Source: Acidimicrobiaceae bacterium (lineage in GTDB: Bacteria; Actinomycetota; Acidimicrobiia; Acidimicrobiales; Aldehydirespiratoraceae). Taken from it: a stretch of DNA of 46,917 nucleotides. The stretch lies in the NCBI GenBank assembly GCA_026706815.1, contig JAPOYA010000042.1, forward strand, positions 63,733-110,649, read 5' to 3'. The first letter of the stretch is position 1, and every line of letters begins with the position of its first letter. Made by a program: the position numbers and the translations under genes. Shown here piece by piece: positions 33,877-42,770 of this stretch. The notes under the pieces are model-generated. The model did no database searches. It saw nothing but the letters and a program-made list of their open reading frames with translations, and was not told where the DNA came from.

Positions 33877-34825
33877 GCCCACCGCAGGCACAGCGGACGC
33901 TGCGATGACAGCCGACGCTGCGATGACAGCCGACGCTGCCGGCACGGTCAAGTGGTCGGATCTGCTCGCCGAAGCGGTCGCGCGTTTCGAGCGTGCCGAT
34001 ATCGACACGGCGCTCCTCGATGCCCGACGGGTGGTTGAGGAGATCACCGGTGTGCCGCCGTCGGGTGTGTACCGCGTTCTCGACGATTGCGCCACTACCA
34101 GAGCGATGGCGCGCTTCGACGAGCTGGTGGTGCGCCGCGAGCGCGGCGAACCGTTGCAGTACGTGCTGGGTCGTTGGGGGTTCCGCACGCTTGATCTCAT
34201 GGTCGATCAGCGGGTTCTCATTCCTCGGCCCGAGACGGAGGTTGTTGCCGGTCTTGCTATCGACGCCGTCGACGAAGCCCGCGGTGATCGCCGTGCTGGC
34301 GGCGCTGCCGGGGTTTCGGTGAAGGTGGCTGATCTCGGCACCGGATCGGGGGCGATCGCGCTGTCGGTAGCCGTTGAATGCCCCGACGCCCGGGTCTATG
34401 CCACTGATGTGTCTGAAGACGCCCTGGCGGTGGCCCGGGCGAACTTGGCGGGGATCGGCAGCGCGGCCAGGTCGGTCAGCTTGCACCGCGGAGACTGGTT
34501 CGAAGCGTTGCCCGGCGAGCTGCAAGGCAGCCTTGACGTCGTCGTTTCGAACCCGCCGTACGTCGCAGAGAGCGAGGGGCTTCCCGCAGTGGTGGCGGAC
34601 TGGGAGCCGCCAACGGCTCTGTGGGCCGGCTCGGAGGGGTTCGCCGACCTGCGCAGCATCGTGACGCGAGCGCCGCGGTGGTTGGCGCCTCGCGGCGTCA
34701 TGGTGCTTGAGATGTCGCCTCCCCAAACCTCGACGGTGCGGCAATGGTGCAGCGATCTTGGCTGGCAGGCGACGGTTCATCCAGACCTAGATGGGCGTCC
34801 CCGCGCCGTGGTGGCGCGCAGATGA
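33869..34825 (+). CDS. prmC: Release factor glutamine methyltransferase
   Basis: A 318-aa S-adenosylmethionine-dependent enzyme that methylates the glutamine of GGQ in release factors. DLGTGSGAIALS binds the cofactor, and SNPPYV with N228 is the catalytic NPPY motif. The N-terminus before TVKWSDLLAEA carries an alanine-rich tandem repeat, so translation could also start at later in-frame ATGs (33905, 33923). The first ATG overlaps prfA by eight bases. It overlaps the next gene as ATGA. Confidence 0.93.
   Translation: MAEPTAGTADAAMTADAAMTADAAGTVKWSDLLAEAVARFERADIDTALLDARRVVEEITGVPPSGVYRVLDDCATTRAMARFDELVVRRERGEPLQYVLGRWGFRTLDLMVDQRVLIPRPETEVVAGLAIDAVDEARGDRRAGGAAGVSVKVADLGTGSGAIALSVAVECPDARVYATDVSEDALAVARANLAGIGSAARSVSLHRGDWFEALPGELQGSLDVVVSNPPYVAESEGLPAVVADWEPPTALWAGSEGFADLRSIVTRAPRWLAPRGVMVLEMSPPQTSTVRQWCSDLGWQATVHPDLDGRPRAVVARR
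33896..33940 (+). repeat. 18-bp tandem repeat in the 5' end of prmC
   Basis: Two exact copies of GACGCTGCGATGACAGCC (33896-33913 and 33914-33931) are followed by half a third copy. The unit is in frame, encodes DAAMTA, and adds an ATG each time. Confidence 0.9.
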
Positions 34826-35409
34826 GCGATCTCGACCGTGTCGTTGCGGCGCTGCGCGCAGGCCGAGTTGTGCTGCTCCCGACGGACACGGTCTACGGCT
34901 TGGCGGTGATGGCCACGGACGGCGCTGCCCTCGCTGCCCTGTTCGCCCTCAAGCAGCGTCCGGTCGATGCCTCAGTTGCGGTGCTGGTTGCCGATAGTGC
35001 CCAGGCGGCGCGCCATGTGGATCTCGGGGCCGCCGGGCGCGCCCTGGCCGAGCGTTTCTGGCCGGGAGCGCTCACGATTGTCGCGAATCGCATTGACGAC
35101 GGCGTGGTCGCTGCGGGGACCGATTCGACTCTCGGGGTTCGCTGCCCTGACGACGCTTTCGTCCGTTCGGTCGCGGCGCTGGTCGGACCGGTGGCGGCCA
35201 GCAGCGCGAACCTTCACGGCGAGCCGACCCCTGAGTTGTGCGCTGACGCTGCTCGAATCTTCGACACGGTGGAGATCGCGGTCGACGGCGGCCCTCGCAA
35301 GGGTTCGGCGAGCACGGTGGTGTCGATCGTCGATGGCGCCCCGGTGCTTCTGCGCGAAGGCCCCGTCTCCGCTGCGGATATCACCGCGGCGGTGAACGCG
35401 GGAACCTAA
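34822..35409 (+). CDS. tsaC: Threonylcarbamoyl-AMP synthase (Sua5/YrdC family)
   Basis: A 195-aa protein that makes threonylcarbamoyl-AMP from threonine, bicarbonate and ATP for the t6A modification of tRNAs reading ANN codons. LLPTDTVYGLA, the KQRP segment, RFWPGALTIV and PVAASSANLHGEPT are YrdC-domain hallmarks. The length indicates a YrdC domain without the C-terminal Sua5 extension. The ATG overlapping the prmC stop gives a normal N-terminus. Confidence 0.92.
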   Translation: MSDLDRVVAALRAGRVVLLPTDTVYGLAVMATDGAALAALFALKQRPVDASVAVLVADSAQAARHVDLGAAGRALAERFWPGALTIVANRIDDGVVAAGTDSTLGVRCPDDAFVRSVAALVGPVAASSANLHGEPTPELCADAARIFDTVEIAVDGGPRKGSASTVVSIVDGAPVLLREGPVSAADITAAVNAGT

Positions 35410-35418
35410 GCTGGCGGT

Positions 35419-35859
35419 ATGCGTATCGCGGTCGGCTCAGATCATGCTGGCTTCGCGATGAAGGAGTCGCTGGCTCGGCGTTTGCGCGAGTTGGGCCATG
35501 ACGTGGTCGATTGCGGCGCGTATTCGCCCGAGCGGGTCGACTATCCGGACTTCGGGGCGGCCGTGGGCAGGGCGGTGGCCAGCGGCGGTGCGGAGGGCGG
35601 CGTCTGTGTGTGCGGGAGCGGAATCGGCATCGGCATGGCCGCGAACAAGATCCCAGGAGTGCGTGCTGCCACAGTGTGGGATGCGACCTCGGCTCGCTTG
35701 GCCCGTGAGCACAACAACGCCAACGTGATCTGCATCGGCGAGCGACTCGTCGGCCCCGAGGTGGCCGCGGCAGCGCTGCAGGCATGGCTCGACGCCGACT
35801 TCGAGGGCGGTCGCCATGCGGCGCGAGTCGACAAGATCGACAACCTTGGCGGCATTTAG
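35419..35859 (+). CDS. rpiB: Ribose-5-phosphate isomerase B
   Basis: A 146-aa LacA/RpiB-fold isomerase that interconverts ribose-5-phosphate and ribulose-5-phosphate. GSDHAGFAMKESL at the N-terminus, the active-site cysteine region VCGSGIGIGMAANK, and HNNANVICIGERLVG are clear. TAAGCT six bases before the ATG could be a -10 element of a leaderless mRNA; no ribosome binding site is seen. Confidence 0.93.
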   Translation: MRIAVGSDHAGFAMKESLARRLRELGHDVVDCGAYSPERVDYPDFGAAVGRAVASGGAEGGVCVCGSGIGIGMAANKIPGVRAATVWDATSARLAREHNNANVICIGERLVGPEVAAAALQAWLDADFEGGRHAARVDKIDNLGGI

Positions 35860-35883
35860 GGCAGAGTGCCAGTCGGGCTGCGC

Positions 35884-35889
35884 TACGAT
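35884..35889 (+). promoter_or_regulatory. Candidate -10 of glyA
   Basis: TACGAT preceded by GC lies about 60 bases before the glyA ATG. The implied leader of about 50 bases carries AGGAG (35936-35940) seven bases before the start. The -35 region is poor. I did not recognise a riboswitch fold. Confidence 0.35.
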
Positions 35890-35947
35890 TCCGCTGTTCG
35901 GGCTCCCATGTACCGTCCCGGACGTCGATCAAGCTAGGAGCACTTGA

Positions 35948-37201
35948 ATGCCGTGGCCCCGCGTTGCCGATGATCCAGTTCTGGACATGATCGTTCGAGA
36001 GGAGACCCGCCAGAACTCCACCCTTCAGCTGATCGCCTCGGAGAACTTCGCCTCCCCGGCGGTCATGGCTGCCACTGGATCGGTTCTGACCAACAAGTAC
36101 TCCGAGGGTTACCCCTACAGGCGCTACTACGGGGGCAACATGGTCATCGACGAGATCGAGGACGAGGCGCGTCGCCGCGTGTGCGCCCTGTTCGGCGCCG
36201 ATCACGCCAACGTGCAGCCCCATGCGGGAGCGATCGCCAATATGGCCGTTTATCAGGCTGTGCTCGAGCCTGGCGACACGGTTTTGGGCATGAGCCTCGA
36301 TCACGGTGGGCATCTGACCCATGGTTCGCCTGTCAACTTCTCGGGTCGGCAGTACCGCTTCGTGTCCTACGGAGTGACCGCCAGCGACGAGCGCATCGAC
36401 TTCGAGGACATGGCCGCCAAGGCCCACGCGGAGAACCCGAAACTGATCGTTGCCGGGGCGACTGCCTACCCGCGCCTCATCGATCCGGGGCCACTGCGCG
36501 AGATCGCCGATGAGGTCGGCGCGCTGCTGATGTTCGACGCAGCCCATATCGCCGGTTTGATCGCGGGCGGTGTTCATCCCAACCCTGTGGGCATTGCCGA
36601 CATCGTGACCTTCACAACCCACAAGACTCTGCGCGGTCCCAGGGGTGGGTGCGTTCTCAGTTCCGAGCAGTACGGCGCGGCCATCGACAAAGCGATGTTC
36701 CCCGGGATCCAAGGCGGGCCGCTCGAGAACGCGATCGGGGCCAAGGCGATCGCCTTCGCGGAGGCGTCGACTCCGGAGTTCGCCGACTACGCGGCATCGA
36801 TCGTTGCGAACGCCGAGGCCCTCGCGAAGGCGCTGGCGGGCCTTGGGTTCAGGTTGGTGAGCGGCGGCACCGAGAATCACCTTCTGTTGCTCGACCTGCG
36901 GACCTTCGATCCCGATCTGACCGGCAAAGAAGCTCAGGCTGTTCTCGACGCCGCCGGTATCAGCCTGAACAAGAACACGATTCCCGATGACCCGCGCTCG
37001 CCTTTCGTCACCTCGGGGATCAGGATCGGCACGCCGGCGGTGTCCACCCAGGGCATGGGACCCGATGAGATGACGACTATTGCCGAGCTCATCGCCAGAA
37101 CGCTGCGCGGCCGTGACGATGCGGGCGTGGTCGGTTCTGTCAAAGCCGATGTGGCGGAGCTCTGTTCGAGGTTCCGCCCATACCCCGATCTCGGGGCATG
37201 A
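35948..37201 (+). CDS. glyA: Serine hydroxymethyltransferase
   Basis: A 417-aa PLP enzyme that converts serine and tetrahydrofolate to glycine and methylene-tetrahydrofolate. [22 protein letters not shown], the PLP lysine K226 in [14 protein letters not shown] and [11 protein letters not shown] are all present. The length is normal. A strong AGGAG ribosome binding site supports the start. Confidence 0.97.
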   Translation: MPWPRVADDPVLDMIVREETRQNSTLQLIASENFASPAVMAATGSVLTNKYSEGYPYRRYYGGNMVIDEIEDEARRRVCALFGADHANVQPHAGAIANMAVYQAVLEPGDTVLGMSLDHGGHLTHGSPVNFSGRQYRFVSYGVTASDERIDFEDMAAKAHAENPKLIVAGATAYPRLIDPGPLREIADEVGALLMFDAAHIAGLIAGGVHPNPVGIADIVTFTTHKTLRGPRGGCVLSSEQYGAAIDKAMFPGIQGGPLENAIGAKAIAFAEASTPEFADYAASIVANAEALAKALAGLGFRLVSGGTENHLLLLDLRTFDPDLTGKEAQAVLDAAGISLNKNTIPDDPRSPFVTSGIRIGTPAVSTQGMGPDEMTTIAELIARTLRGRDDAGVVGSVKADVAELCSRFRPYPDLGA

Positions 37202-37223
37202 ACGGCGAGTCGAGGTAGCAGGG

Positions 37224-38411
37224 GTGCCGGCGCCGTCGTTGTCGGCCTATCTGCTGGTTGCCGCCGTGGCGGCCGTGGTCACCTTTGCGGCCACGCCTCT
37301 GGTGCGCCGTCTGTCCGTTCGTCTCGGAGCGGTCGCTGCTCCCGATGAACGCCACGTTCACACGGTCGCAACGCCACGCGGCGGCGGTGCGGCGATGCTT
37401 GTGGGCGTCGTGGGCGCGTTCTGTGCTGCTGCATTCATGGATGACTTCTCTGATGTCATGTCTGCGCGTACGGAGATGCTCGGTGTGGTTGTTGCCGCGG
37501 CGGTGATTTGGAGCGTCGGGTTCGTCGATGATATGCGCGAGATCTCCGCCCCGGCGAAAGTCGCCGGAATGGTGCTGGCCGGAAGCGTGTTGTCTATGAC
37601 GGGCGTCTCGATCCTGGTGTTCCGGGTGCCGTTCTTCGATTTGTTGTTCCTGTCGGCGGACTGGTCGGCGTTGGTGACTGTTCTGTGGGTTCTGGGCATG
37701 GCGACAGCGGTCAATCTGATCGATGGGCTCGATGGGCTCGCGGGCGGGACGGTTGCCATTGCCTCCGGGACTTTCCTGCTTTACGCCTTGCGTTTGAGCG
37801 ACGCCGACGTCATCGGCCCCAACAACCCAGGAGCGTTGTGGGCTTGCATCACCCTTGGGGTCTGTGTCGGGTTCCTGCCCCACAACGTGCATCCGGCCAG
37901 GATCTTCATGGGTGACGGGGGAGCACTCCTTCTGGGTCTGCTGATGGCTGTCTCAACGATGTCGGTGGGCGGTCGGACCACCCAGGAGTTCTCCGGTCAG
38001 GCGTTCTTCTTCTTCGCCCCGATCTTCATTCCTCTGGTCATCTTGGGCGTGCCGATCCTCGACACCCTCTTCGCCATCGTGCGCCGCGCGGCGCGTGGTG
38101 GTGCGGTTCATGCCGCGGACAAGGAACACCTTCACCACCAGCTCATGCGGATCGGCCATGGCCATGGGCGGGCCGTGCTCATTCTGTGGATGTGGACAGC
38201 CCTGTTGTCGGCCTTCGTGCTCTATCCGACATACACCGGCGAGGGCGACGCGGTGGTGCCGATAGGCATCGCGGCGTTCGCTCTGGCTCTCTACACTGTG
38301 CTGCATCCGCGTTTGGGGCCCGGCGTCACCGAAGTCGATGAGGCCGAGCTCGAAGCCCTGAAGGCTTCCACCAACGGCCGCCGTCTCAAGTCCCCCCTCC
38401 GCCGCCGCTGA
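37224..38411 (+). CDS. Undecaprenyl-phosphate GlcNAc-1-phosphate transferase (WecA/TagO type)
   Basis: A 395-aa polytopic membrane enzyme of the MraY/WecA family. It transfers a sugar-1-phosphate from a UDP-sugar to undecaprenyl (or decaprenyl) phosphate to start cell-wall glycan synthesis. Motifs are PRGGGAAML, FVDDMRE, NLIDGLDGLAGG, HPARIFMGDGGA and the catalytic HLHHQLMRIGHGH, with about 11 membrane helices. I chose GTG 37224 because it has an upstream GAGG and begins directly before the first helix. The exact sugar (GlcNAc) is inferred. In many actinobacteria this gene precedes the atp operon; here it follows glyA. Confidence 0.9.
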   Translation: MPAPSLSAYLLVAAVAAVVTFAATPLVRRLSVRLGAVAAPDERHVHTVATPRGGGAAMLVGVVGAFCAAAFMDDFSDVMSARTEMLGVVVAAAVIWSVGFVDDMREISAPAKVAGMVLAGSVLSMTGVSILVFRVPFFDLLFLSADWSALVTVLWVLGMATAVNLIDGLDGLAGGTVAIASGTFLLYALRLSDADVIGPNNPGALWACITLGVCVGFLPHNVHPARIFMGDGGALLLGLLMAVSTMSVGGRTTQEFSGQAFFFFAPIFIPLVILGVPILDTLFAIVRRAARGGAVHAADKEHLHHQLMRIGHGHGRAVLILWMWTALLSAFVLYPTYTGEGDAVVPIGIAAFALALYTVLHPRLGPGVTEVDEAELEALKASTNGRRLKSPLRRR

Positions 38412-38441
38412 CCACCGGACTCTTCAGGCGTCGCGGTTGCT

Positions 38442-38708
38442 TCATCGGGGCCGATAGACATCGCGGCGATGGCCGACGCGGATCACGTGGATCAACAGGC
38501 GTGTGTCGATGACCTCGTACAAGATCCGGCAGTCGCCGACTCGTACCCGGTACACGGACTCCTCGCCTGAGAGGGCCGCGCAGTTCGGGGGTCGGGGCTC
38601 GTTGGCTAACAGGTCTATCGCAGCTCGAATCCGACGTTGTTCTTTGGGCGCCAACCCGGCGATCGACTTGATCGCTCGGCGGGCGATCTCAACGCTGTAT
38701 CGGCTCAC
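38442..38708 (-). CDS. RelE/ParE-family toxin
   Basis: An 88-aa protein of the RelE superfamily, probably a ribosome-dependent mRNA interferase. SRYSVEIARRAIKSIAGL, the central RIRAAIDLLA helix and YRVRVGDCRILYEV are typical, with a basic C-terminus (RVGHRRDVYRPR). The GTG start overlaps the antitoxin stop as GTGA, the usual antitoxin-first layout. Confidence 0.9.
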   Translation of the reverse strand: MSRYSVEIARRAIKSIAGLAPKEQRRIRAAIDLLANEPRPPNCAALSGEESVYRVRVGDCRILYEVIDTRLLIHVIRVGHRRDVYRPR

Positions 38709-38956
38709 TCCAGTCCCAGCGCAGCTTTGACCTCATCCCAGGGCACATAGTCGTCGGCGTCCCGCGCAGCATCTAGTTCGCGACGGTCCTCGGCATCATT
38801 CGCCTTGTCGATGAGCCGGTCGAAGTCATCGGAGCCCACGATCACTGCGACCCGGCGACCGCGCCGCATCACCGAGACTGGCTCGCCGGAACGCCGAGAC
38901 TCGTCGATCACCTCCGCCAGCCGGTTTCGCGCCTCGCTTACCGCCAACTCATTCAT
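38705..38956 (-). CDS. Phd/YefM-family antitoxin
   Basis: An 83-aa antitoxin. The N-terminal DNA-binding half is NELAVSEARNRLAEVIDESRRSGEPVSVMRR, split here by the VSVMRRGRRVAVIVGS strands, and the acidic C-terminal tail (DAARDADDYVPWDEV) would wrap the toxin. I chose the ATG giving MNEL; an upstream ATG at 38971 would add five residues but lies inside the operator palindrome. Confidence 0.88.
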   Translation of the reverse strand: MNELAVSEARNRLAEVIDESRRSGEPVSVMRRGRRVAVIVGSDDFDRLIDKANDAEDRRELDAARDADDYVPWDEVKAALGLE

Positions 38957-38971
38957 GTACGAATCGTACAT
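38955..38971. promoter_or_regulatory. Palindromic operator of the toxin-antitoxin operon
   Basis: ATGTACGAATCGTACAT is a perfect 17-bp inverted repeat with a single central base. It overlaps the antitoxin start codon and abuts a TATATG -10-like sequence on the minus strand. Phd/YefM antitoxins repress their own operon by binding such palindromes. Confidence 0.7.
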
Positions 38972-39016
38972 ATAGACACGAGCGGCTGCAACAGTCGTTG
39001 TGACTGAGTTGGTGAA

Positions 39017-40525
39017 TCAGGCGTCTTCGGGGTTGATCTCCTCCAGTTCCAGTCCGGCGGTCTCGGGGAAGCGGGTGAGGATCAAGGCGGCGACGATCAG
39101 GGGACCGATGGCGAGAATGGCGAGAGCGGGCCCGGTTGCCGACATGTGATCGGACACTTGGCCGACGAAAACCAGTCCGAGTGCGCTGCCGATCACTCCG
39201 ACCGTGACGATGGCGCCGTTGCTCTGGCCGCGGCTGTGGGTGCCGAAGAGCTCTGGACCGTAGACGGCCAACGCCGGCACAGCGACTCCGCCCAGCACGC
39301 CTCCCAGCAGGGTCAACGACCAGAGCGCGAGCCCATGGGCGAAATAGGCCGAACTGGTCAGGGCGGCGCCTGCCACGACTCCCAGAGCCCCGACACGACG
39401 GCGACCGTGTCGTTCGGCGAGATAGCCGCCCAGCAGAATCCCTATGCCGATCGGGGTTGCCGTCGTGACCGTGAACAGGGAGATGTCCGTCGCTGAGAAC
39501 CCCCGTTCGTCTTTCAGGAAGTCGTTGCGGAACCCGGACGCCGGCGCCCAGTACGCGGCCAGCAGGAATGCCGACGTGGCCAGCAGCGCGAAGCGGTTTC
39601 GACGACGATTGCGCAACGGTTCGGCAGGCACTGCTCGAGGTGCGGCAGTCCCGGCGAAACGTCGGCTTTCTGGCAACTGTCGTCCCAGGAGTGCCACGAC
39701 CGCAATGCCGACGATCGCTGCTAGGTAGATCGCTCTCCAACCCCGCTCGCTGAGATCGGCGACAGGCAGAATCCACACGGCCATGCCGGAGCCGAGTCCG
39801 GCGCTGAGCGTCAGAACCGAAGCGGCCCAGGCGCGTGAGCGGTAGGGCATCTCCTCGACGGCCACGATGACAATCAGAATCCCGAGCGCGGTCGACAGAC
39901 CCCGCGCGGCGAGTTGGGAACCGCCCAGCACCCACAGATTCGGCGAGAGTCCTCCCAGCACGGTCAAGGCACAGCCGGCGATCCCTGCACCGATCAACAG
40001 TGAGCGTCTTCCTCGTTTGTCGGCGAGGGCAGCCGTGACCAGCGCGATCAGGACGCCGGCGCGGACCACTCCGAGCACCCAGCCCTGTGCTTGGTTGCCG
40101 GCGCCGAACTCGTCGGCCGCGAAGGTGATCGTCTGGGTCAGGACTGTGCCGAGGTAGCCGTCGACCACCTGTATGCCTGTCAGCAGACCGAGCACGGTCG
40201 CGGCCCGTCGGTCGAGCCGATCGGGCGGCGCCCACCAGTAGCCGTATCGTTCCTTCCGGTTCTCGATGGCGCGGCGAACGGGGAAGTGGAACAACCAGGC
40301 CCACACCGGAACAGCCAGCTTGTAAGAGGTCGTCTCAGTGACTTCGTGGAGGCCTTCGCCGTTCGGTTGTGCGACCAAGGTCCGTTGGTACTGGCGGAAG
40401 GGCCCCTCACGACAGATCCAGCGGTCAGTGCCGCCGGGAGCTTCTGCGACGATGTCGGTACGGGGCTGTCGACGCTGTTGCAACTCGGTGCTGTCGCATA
40501 CCGAGGTGGTCGAGATGGTCGTCAT
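39017..40525 (-). CDS. MFS transporter
   Basis: A 502-aa major facilitator superfamily permease with about 12 membrane helices. The loop 2-3 motif is ALADKRGRRSLL, and its counterpart in the second half is YLAERHGRRRVG. An extended N-terminal cytoplasmic region of about 105 residues (with WAWLFHFPVRRAIENRKERYG) precedes the first helix and is longer than usual. The PESRRFAG and FPETAGLELEEI segments resemble sugar- or aromatic-acid-type transporters, but the substrate cannot be called. It is encoded on the same strand as the toxin-antitoxin pair. Confidence 0.88.
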   Translation of the reverse strand: MTTISTTSVCDSTELQQRRQPRTDIVAEAPGGTDRWICREGPFRQYQRTLVAQPNGEGLHEVTETTSYKLAVPVWAWLFHFPVRRAIENRKERYGYWWAPPDRLDRRAATVLGLLTGIQVVDGYLGTVLTQTITFAADEFGAGNQAQGWVLGVVRAGVLIALVTAALADKRGRRSLLIGAGIAGCALTVLGGLSPNLWVLGGSQLAARGLSTALGILIVIVAVEEMPYRSRAWAASVLTLSAGLGSGMAVWILPVADLSERGWRAIYLAAIVGIAVVALLGRQLPESRRFAGTAAPRAVPAEPLRNRRRNRFALLATSAFLLAAYWAPASGFRNDFLKDERGFSATDISLFTVTTATPIGIGILLGGYLAERHGRRRVGALGVVAGAALTSSAYFAHGLALWSLTLLGGVLGGVAVPALAVYGPELFGTHSRGQSNGAIVTVGVIGSALGLVFVGQVSDHMSATGPALAILAIGPLIVAALILTRFPETAGLELEEINPEDA

Positions 40526-40577
40526 AGAGAGCCGCCCCGAGAGTCTACCGCTGTCCGCACAGACGGTGTAGAGCGCC

Positions 40578-40583
40578 TATTCT
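40578..40583 (+). promoter_or_regulatory. -10 element of the hemolysin III-like gene
   Basis: TATTCT ends seven bases before the GTG start at 40591, consistent with a leaderless message. No matching -35 was recognised. Confidence 0.4.
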
Positions 40584-40590
40584 TGGGGTC

Positions 40591-41280
40591 GTGACAACCC
40601 TTGGCCAAGATGGAGACGGACAGCTTTCGGCCTCAGCGGTCCGGTTGCTTCGCAGGCCCCGGCCCCGTTTCCGCGGTTGGCTGCATCGTTGGGCGGCGTT
40701 GGCCTCGATCCCGCTGGGCGTGACCCTGACAGTGTTTGCCGAGGGGACGAGGGCACAGCTCTCGATGCTGCTTTACTCGCTCGGGATTACGGCCATGCTC
40801 GGGGTGAGCGCGGTGGTTCACGGGCGGGACTGGCCGGCGCAGAGGGTGGAACTGCTTGTTCGCATCGACCACTCGGTGATCTTCTTGATGTTCGGCACCT
40901 GTGCCACGCCCATTGCGCTGCTGGGCCTCGATCCGCCGGTGTCGGGCTTTCTGATCGCGGTCGCCTGGACCGGTGCGCTGCTGGGAACCTGTGGTGTATG
41001 GGTGCCGATGCATCCACGGACCGGGGTGATGAACGGCGCCTACTTGGGTTTCGGCTGGTCGATGGTCGTCTTCTCTCCCTGGCTCATCATGTCCTTGTCG
41101 ATTCTCGAGTCGGTCCTGTTGTTCGGCGGGGGGGCTGCCTACACGCTGGGCGCGGTTGTGGTCGGCGCCCGCCGTCCGGACCCGTGGCCCGATACTTTCG
41201 GCTATCACGAGATATGGCATGTGCATGTAGTGGCTGCGGTCGTCTGCCACACCCTTCTGGTGATATCGCTCGCTTACTGA
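40591..41280 (+). CDS. Hemolysin III / PAQR-family membrane protein
   Basis: 229 aa with about seven membrane helices. Conserved elements are RGWLHRWAALASIPLG, the RIDHSVIFLMFGTCATP helix and the C-terminal YHEIWHVHVVAAVVCH, whose histidines would bind metal as in adiponectin-receptor-like hydrolases. The family name hemolysin III is historical; an integral membrane hydrolase or receptor-like role is more likely. Confidence 0.88.
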   Translation: MTTLGQDGDGQLSASAVRLLRRPRPRFRGWLHRWAALASIPLGVTLTVFAEGTRAQLSMLLYSLGITAMLGVSAVVHGRDWPAQRVELLVRIDHSVIFLMFGTCATPIALLGLDPPVSGFLIAVAWTGALLGTCGVWVPMHPRTGVMNGAYLGFGWSMVVFSPWLIMSLSILESVLLFGGGAAYTLGAVVVGARRPDPWPDTFGYHEIWHVHVVAAVVCHTLLVISLAY

Positions 41281-41303
41281 CGGGCCTTCGGCTGACCGGG
41301 GCC

Positions 41304-41309
41304 TATAGT
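41304..41309 (+). promoter_or_regulatory. -10 element of the LLM oxidoreductase gene
   Basis: TATAGT ends eight bases before the ATG at 41318. The intervening CGCCGGAT lacks a clear ribosome binding site, so a leaderless mRNA is likely. Confidence 0.45.
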
Positions 41310-41317
41310 CGCCGGAT

Positions 41318-42679
41318 ATGAAATTCGGAATCTTCTACGAGCACCAGTTGCCTCGACCGTGGGATGAGCGCAGTGAAGCCGAGTTGCTGCGCGACGCCCT
41401 TGAACAGGTGGAGCTGGCAGACTCGCTCGGCTTCGAATACCTCTGGGAGGTGGAGCACCACTTCCTGGAGGAGTATTCGCATTCGTCTGCTCCCGAGTTG
41501 TTCCTTGCTGCGTGTTCGCAGCGCACCAGTCAGATTCGGCTGGGCCACGGCATCTGTTTGACCGCGCCCCAGTTCAACCATCCGGCTCGGGTGGCGGAGC
41601 GGATCGCAACGCTCGATCTCTTGTCCGGCGGTCGGGTGGAGTTCGGCTCGGGAGAGTCGTCCTCTGAGGCCGAGCTCGGCGGCTTCGGCATTCCCTATGA
41701 GCGCAAACGCGATGCCTGGCTCGAAGGCCTCGAGGTCTCGCTCCGCTGCCTGACCGAGACGCCGTTCGGCGGCCATGAGGGCGAGTTCGTGTCGATGCCG
41801 GCCCGCAATGTCGTGCCCAAGCCCCTGCAGTCGCCGCACCCCCCGCTCTGGGTTGCCTGTTCGCGCCATGAGACCATCAAGTTGGCGGCCCAAAAGGGCA
41901 TAGGCGCGCTCACCTTCGCGTTCATCGACCCCGAGGACGCCAAAGGGTGGGTCGACGACTACCGCCGGATCATGGCCACCGAGTGCGTGCCGGTCGGCAG
42001 GGCGGTGAATCCGAATCTTGCCTGCGTCACCCCGATGATGTGTCACCCCGACGAGTCGACGGCCATGCGCATGGGACTCGAGGGAGGCAACTTCTTCGGC
42101 TACTCATTGGCTCACTACTACCTGTTCGGGGAGCATCAGCCGGGCGTGACCGACGTGTGGCAGGAGTTCCAGAACAAACGCACCGAGCACGGTTATGACC
42201 CCGAAGCGGCCCTCGCGCAGCAGGGCGCACTGGCAGCCAAAACGGCGTCAGGCGACCGTCAGGGACTTCGAGGGGCGGTCGGAACGCCAGAACAGATCCG
42301 CGAATTCTGCCGCCGCTACGAGGAGGCGGGTGTGGATCAGCTGATATTCGTGATGCAGGCGGGCAAGAACCGTCATGAGGACATCATGGAGTCGCTGCAC
42401 CGTTTCGGCACTGAGGTCCTGCCGGAGTTCATGGAGCGTGATCTGGCCGATGCTGATGCGTTGGCGGCTTCGTGGGCGCCGATCATTGCTGCGGCTCTGG
42501 CCCGCAGGCCCTCTGATCCAGAGCCGGTGGCCGGCGACTATCGGATCAAGGCCATTCCAAAGCAGATCGTGGACGCCGGTCTCGGCGACTCCTTCGGGGT
42601 CACCCAGGAAATGCTCGACGACGCGGCGCGTGCCCAAGCCATGGGCGAGTCAAGCGGCCAAGGCGGCATTCTGGACTAG
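41318..42679 (+). CDS. LLM-class flavin-dependent oxidoreductase
   Basis: A 453-aa luciferase-like (bacterial-luciferase-fold TIM barrel) monooxygenase or reductase using FMN or F420. The start MKFGIFYEHQLPRPW, YLWEVEHHFLEE, LGHGICLTAP, the RVAERIATLDLLSGGRVEFGSG region (16 residues of it are signature-like) and the GTPEQIREFCRRYEEAGVDQ tail are typical. It is longer than average owing to an inserted region around residues 250-310. The substrate is unknown. It is convergent with the SDR gene. Confidence 0.88.
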   Translation: MKFGIFYEHQLPRPWDERSEAELLRDALEQVELADSLGFEYLWEVEHHFLEEYSHSSAPELFLAACSQRTSQIRLGHGICLTAPQFNHPARVAERIATLDLLSGGRVEFGSGESSSEAELGGFGIPYERKRDAWLEGLEVSLRCLTETPFGGHEGEFVSMPARNVVPKPLQSPHPPLWVACSRHETIKLAAQKGIGALTFAFIDPEDAKGWVDDYRRIMATECVPVGRAVNPNLACVTPMMCHPDESTAMRMGLEGGNFFGYSLAHYYLFGEHQPGVTDVWQEFQNKRTEHGYDPEAALAQQGALAAKTASGDRQGLRGAVGTPEQIREFCRRYEEAGVDQLIFVMQAGKNRHEDIMESLHRFGTEVLPEFMERDLADADALAASWAPIIAAALARRPSDPEPVAGDYRIKAIPKQIVDAGLGDSFGVTQEMLDDAARAQAMGESSGQGGILD

Positions 42680-42720
42680 CCCCCCATCCCCGTCCCGCTT
42701 TCGGGTTCGAACTCCGCCTT

Positions 42721-42770
42721 GCCTCGAACTCCATTGCGCCTAGAACTCCTGCGCCTCGAACTCCATTGCG
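42721..42770. repeat. Direct repeat at the SDR 3' end
   Basis: GCCTCGAACTCCATTGCG occurs at 42721-42738 and again, identical, at 42753-42770. A weaker copy (TTCGAACTCCGCC) lies at about 42705. The period is 32 bp, not a multiple of three, and the SDR stop falls between the two exact copies. Confidence 0.85.

Noticed and set aside
35860..35947. Riboswitch upstream of glyA
   Set aside because: The leader is only about 50 bases and I could not recognise a glycine, SAM or ZTP riboswitch core.
35381..36880. 499-aa open frame on the minus strand
   Set aside because: It is antisense to rpiB and glyA, both firmly identified, and looks compositionally random.
38949..40304. 451-aa minus-strand open frame overlapping the MFS gene
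   Set aside because: Arg-rich shadow in another frame of the transporter, without hydrophobic helices or motifs.
42721..42770. CRISPR-like repeat
   Set aside because: Only two exact copies with a 14-base spacer, inside a gene end; no array and no cas genes.
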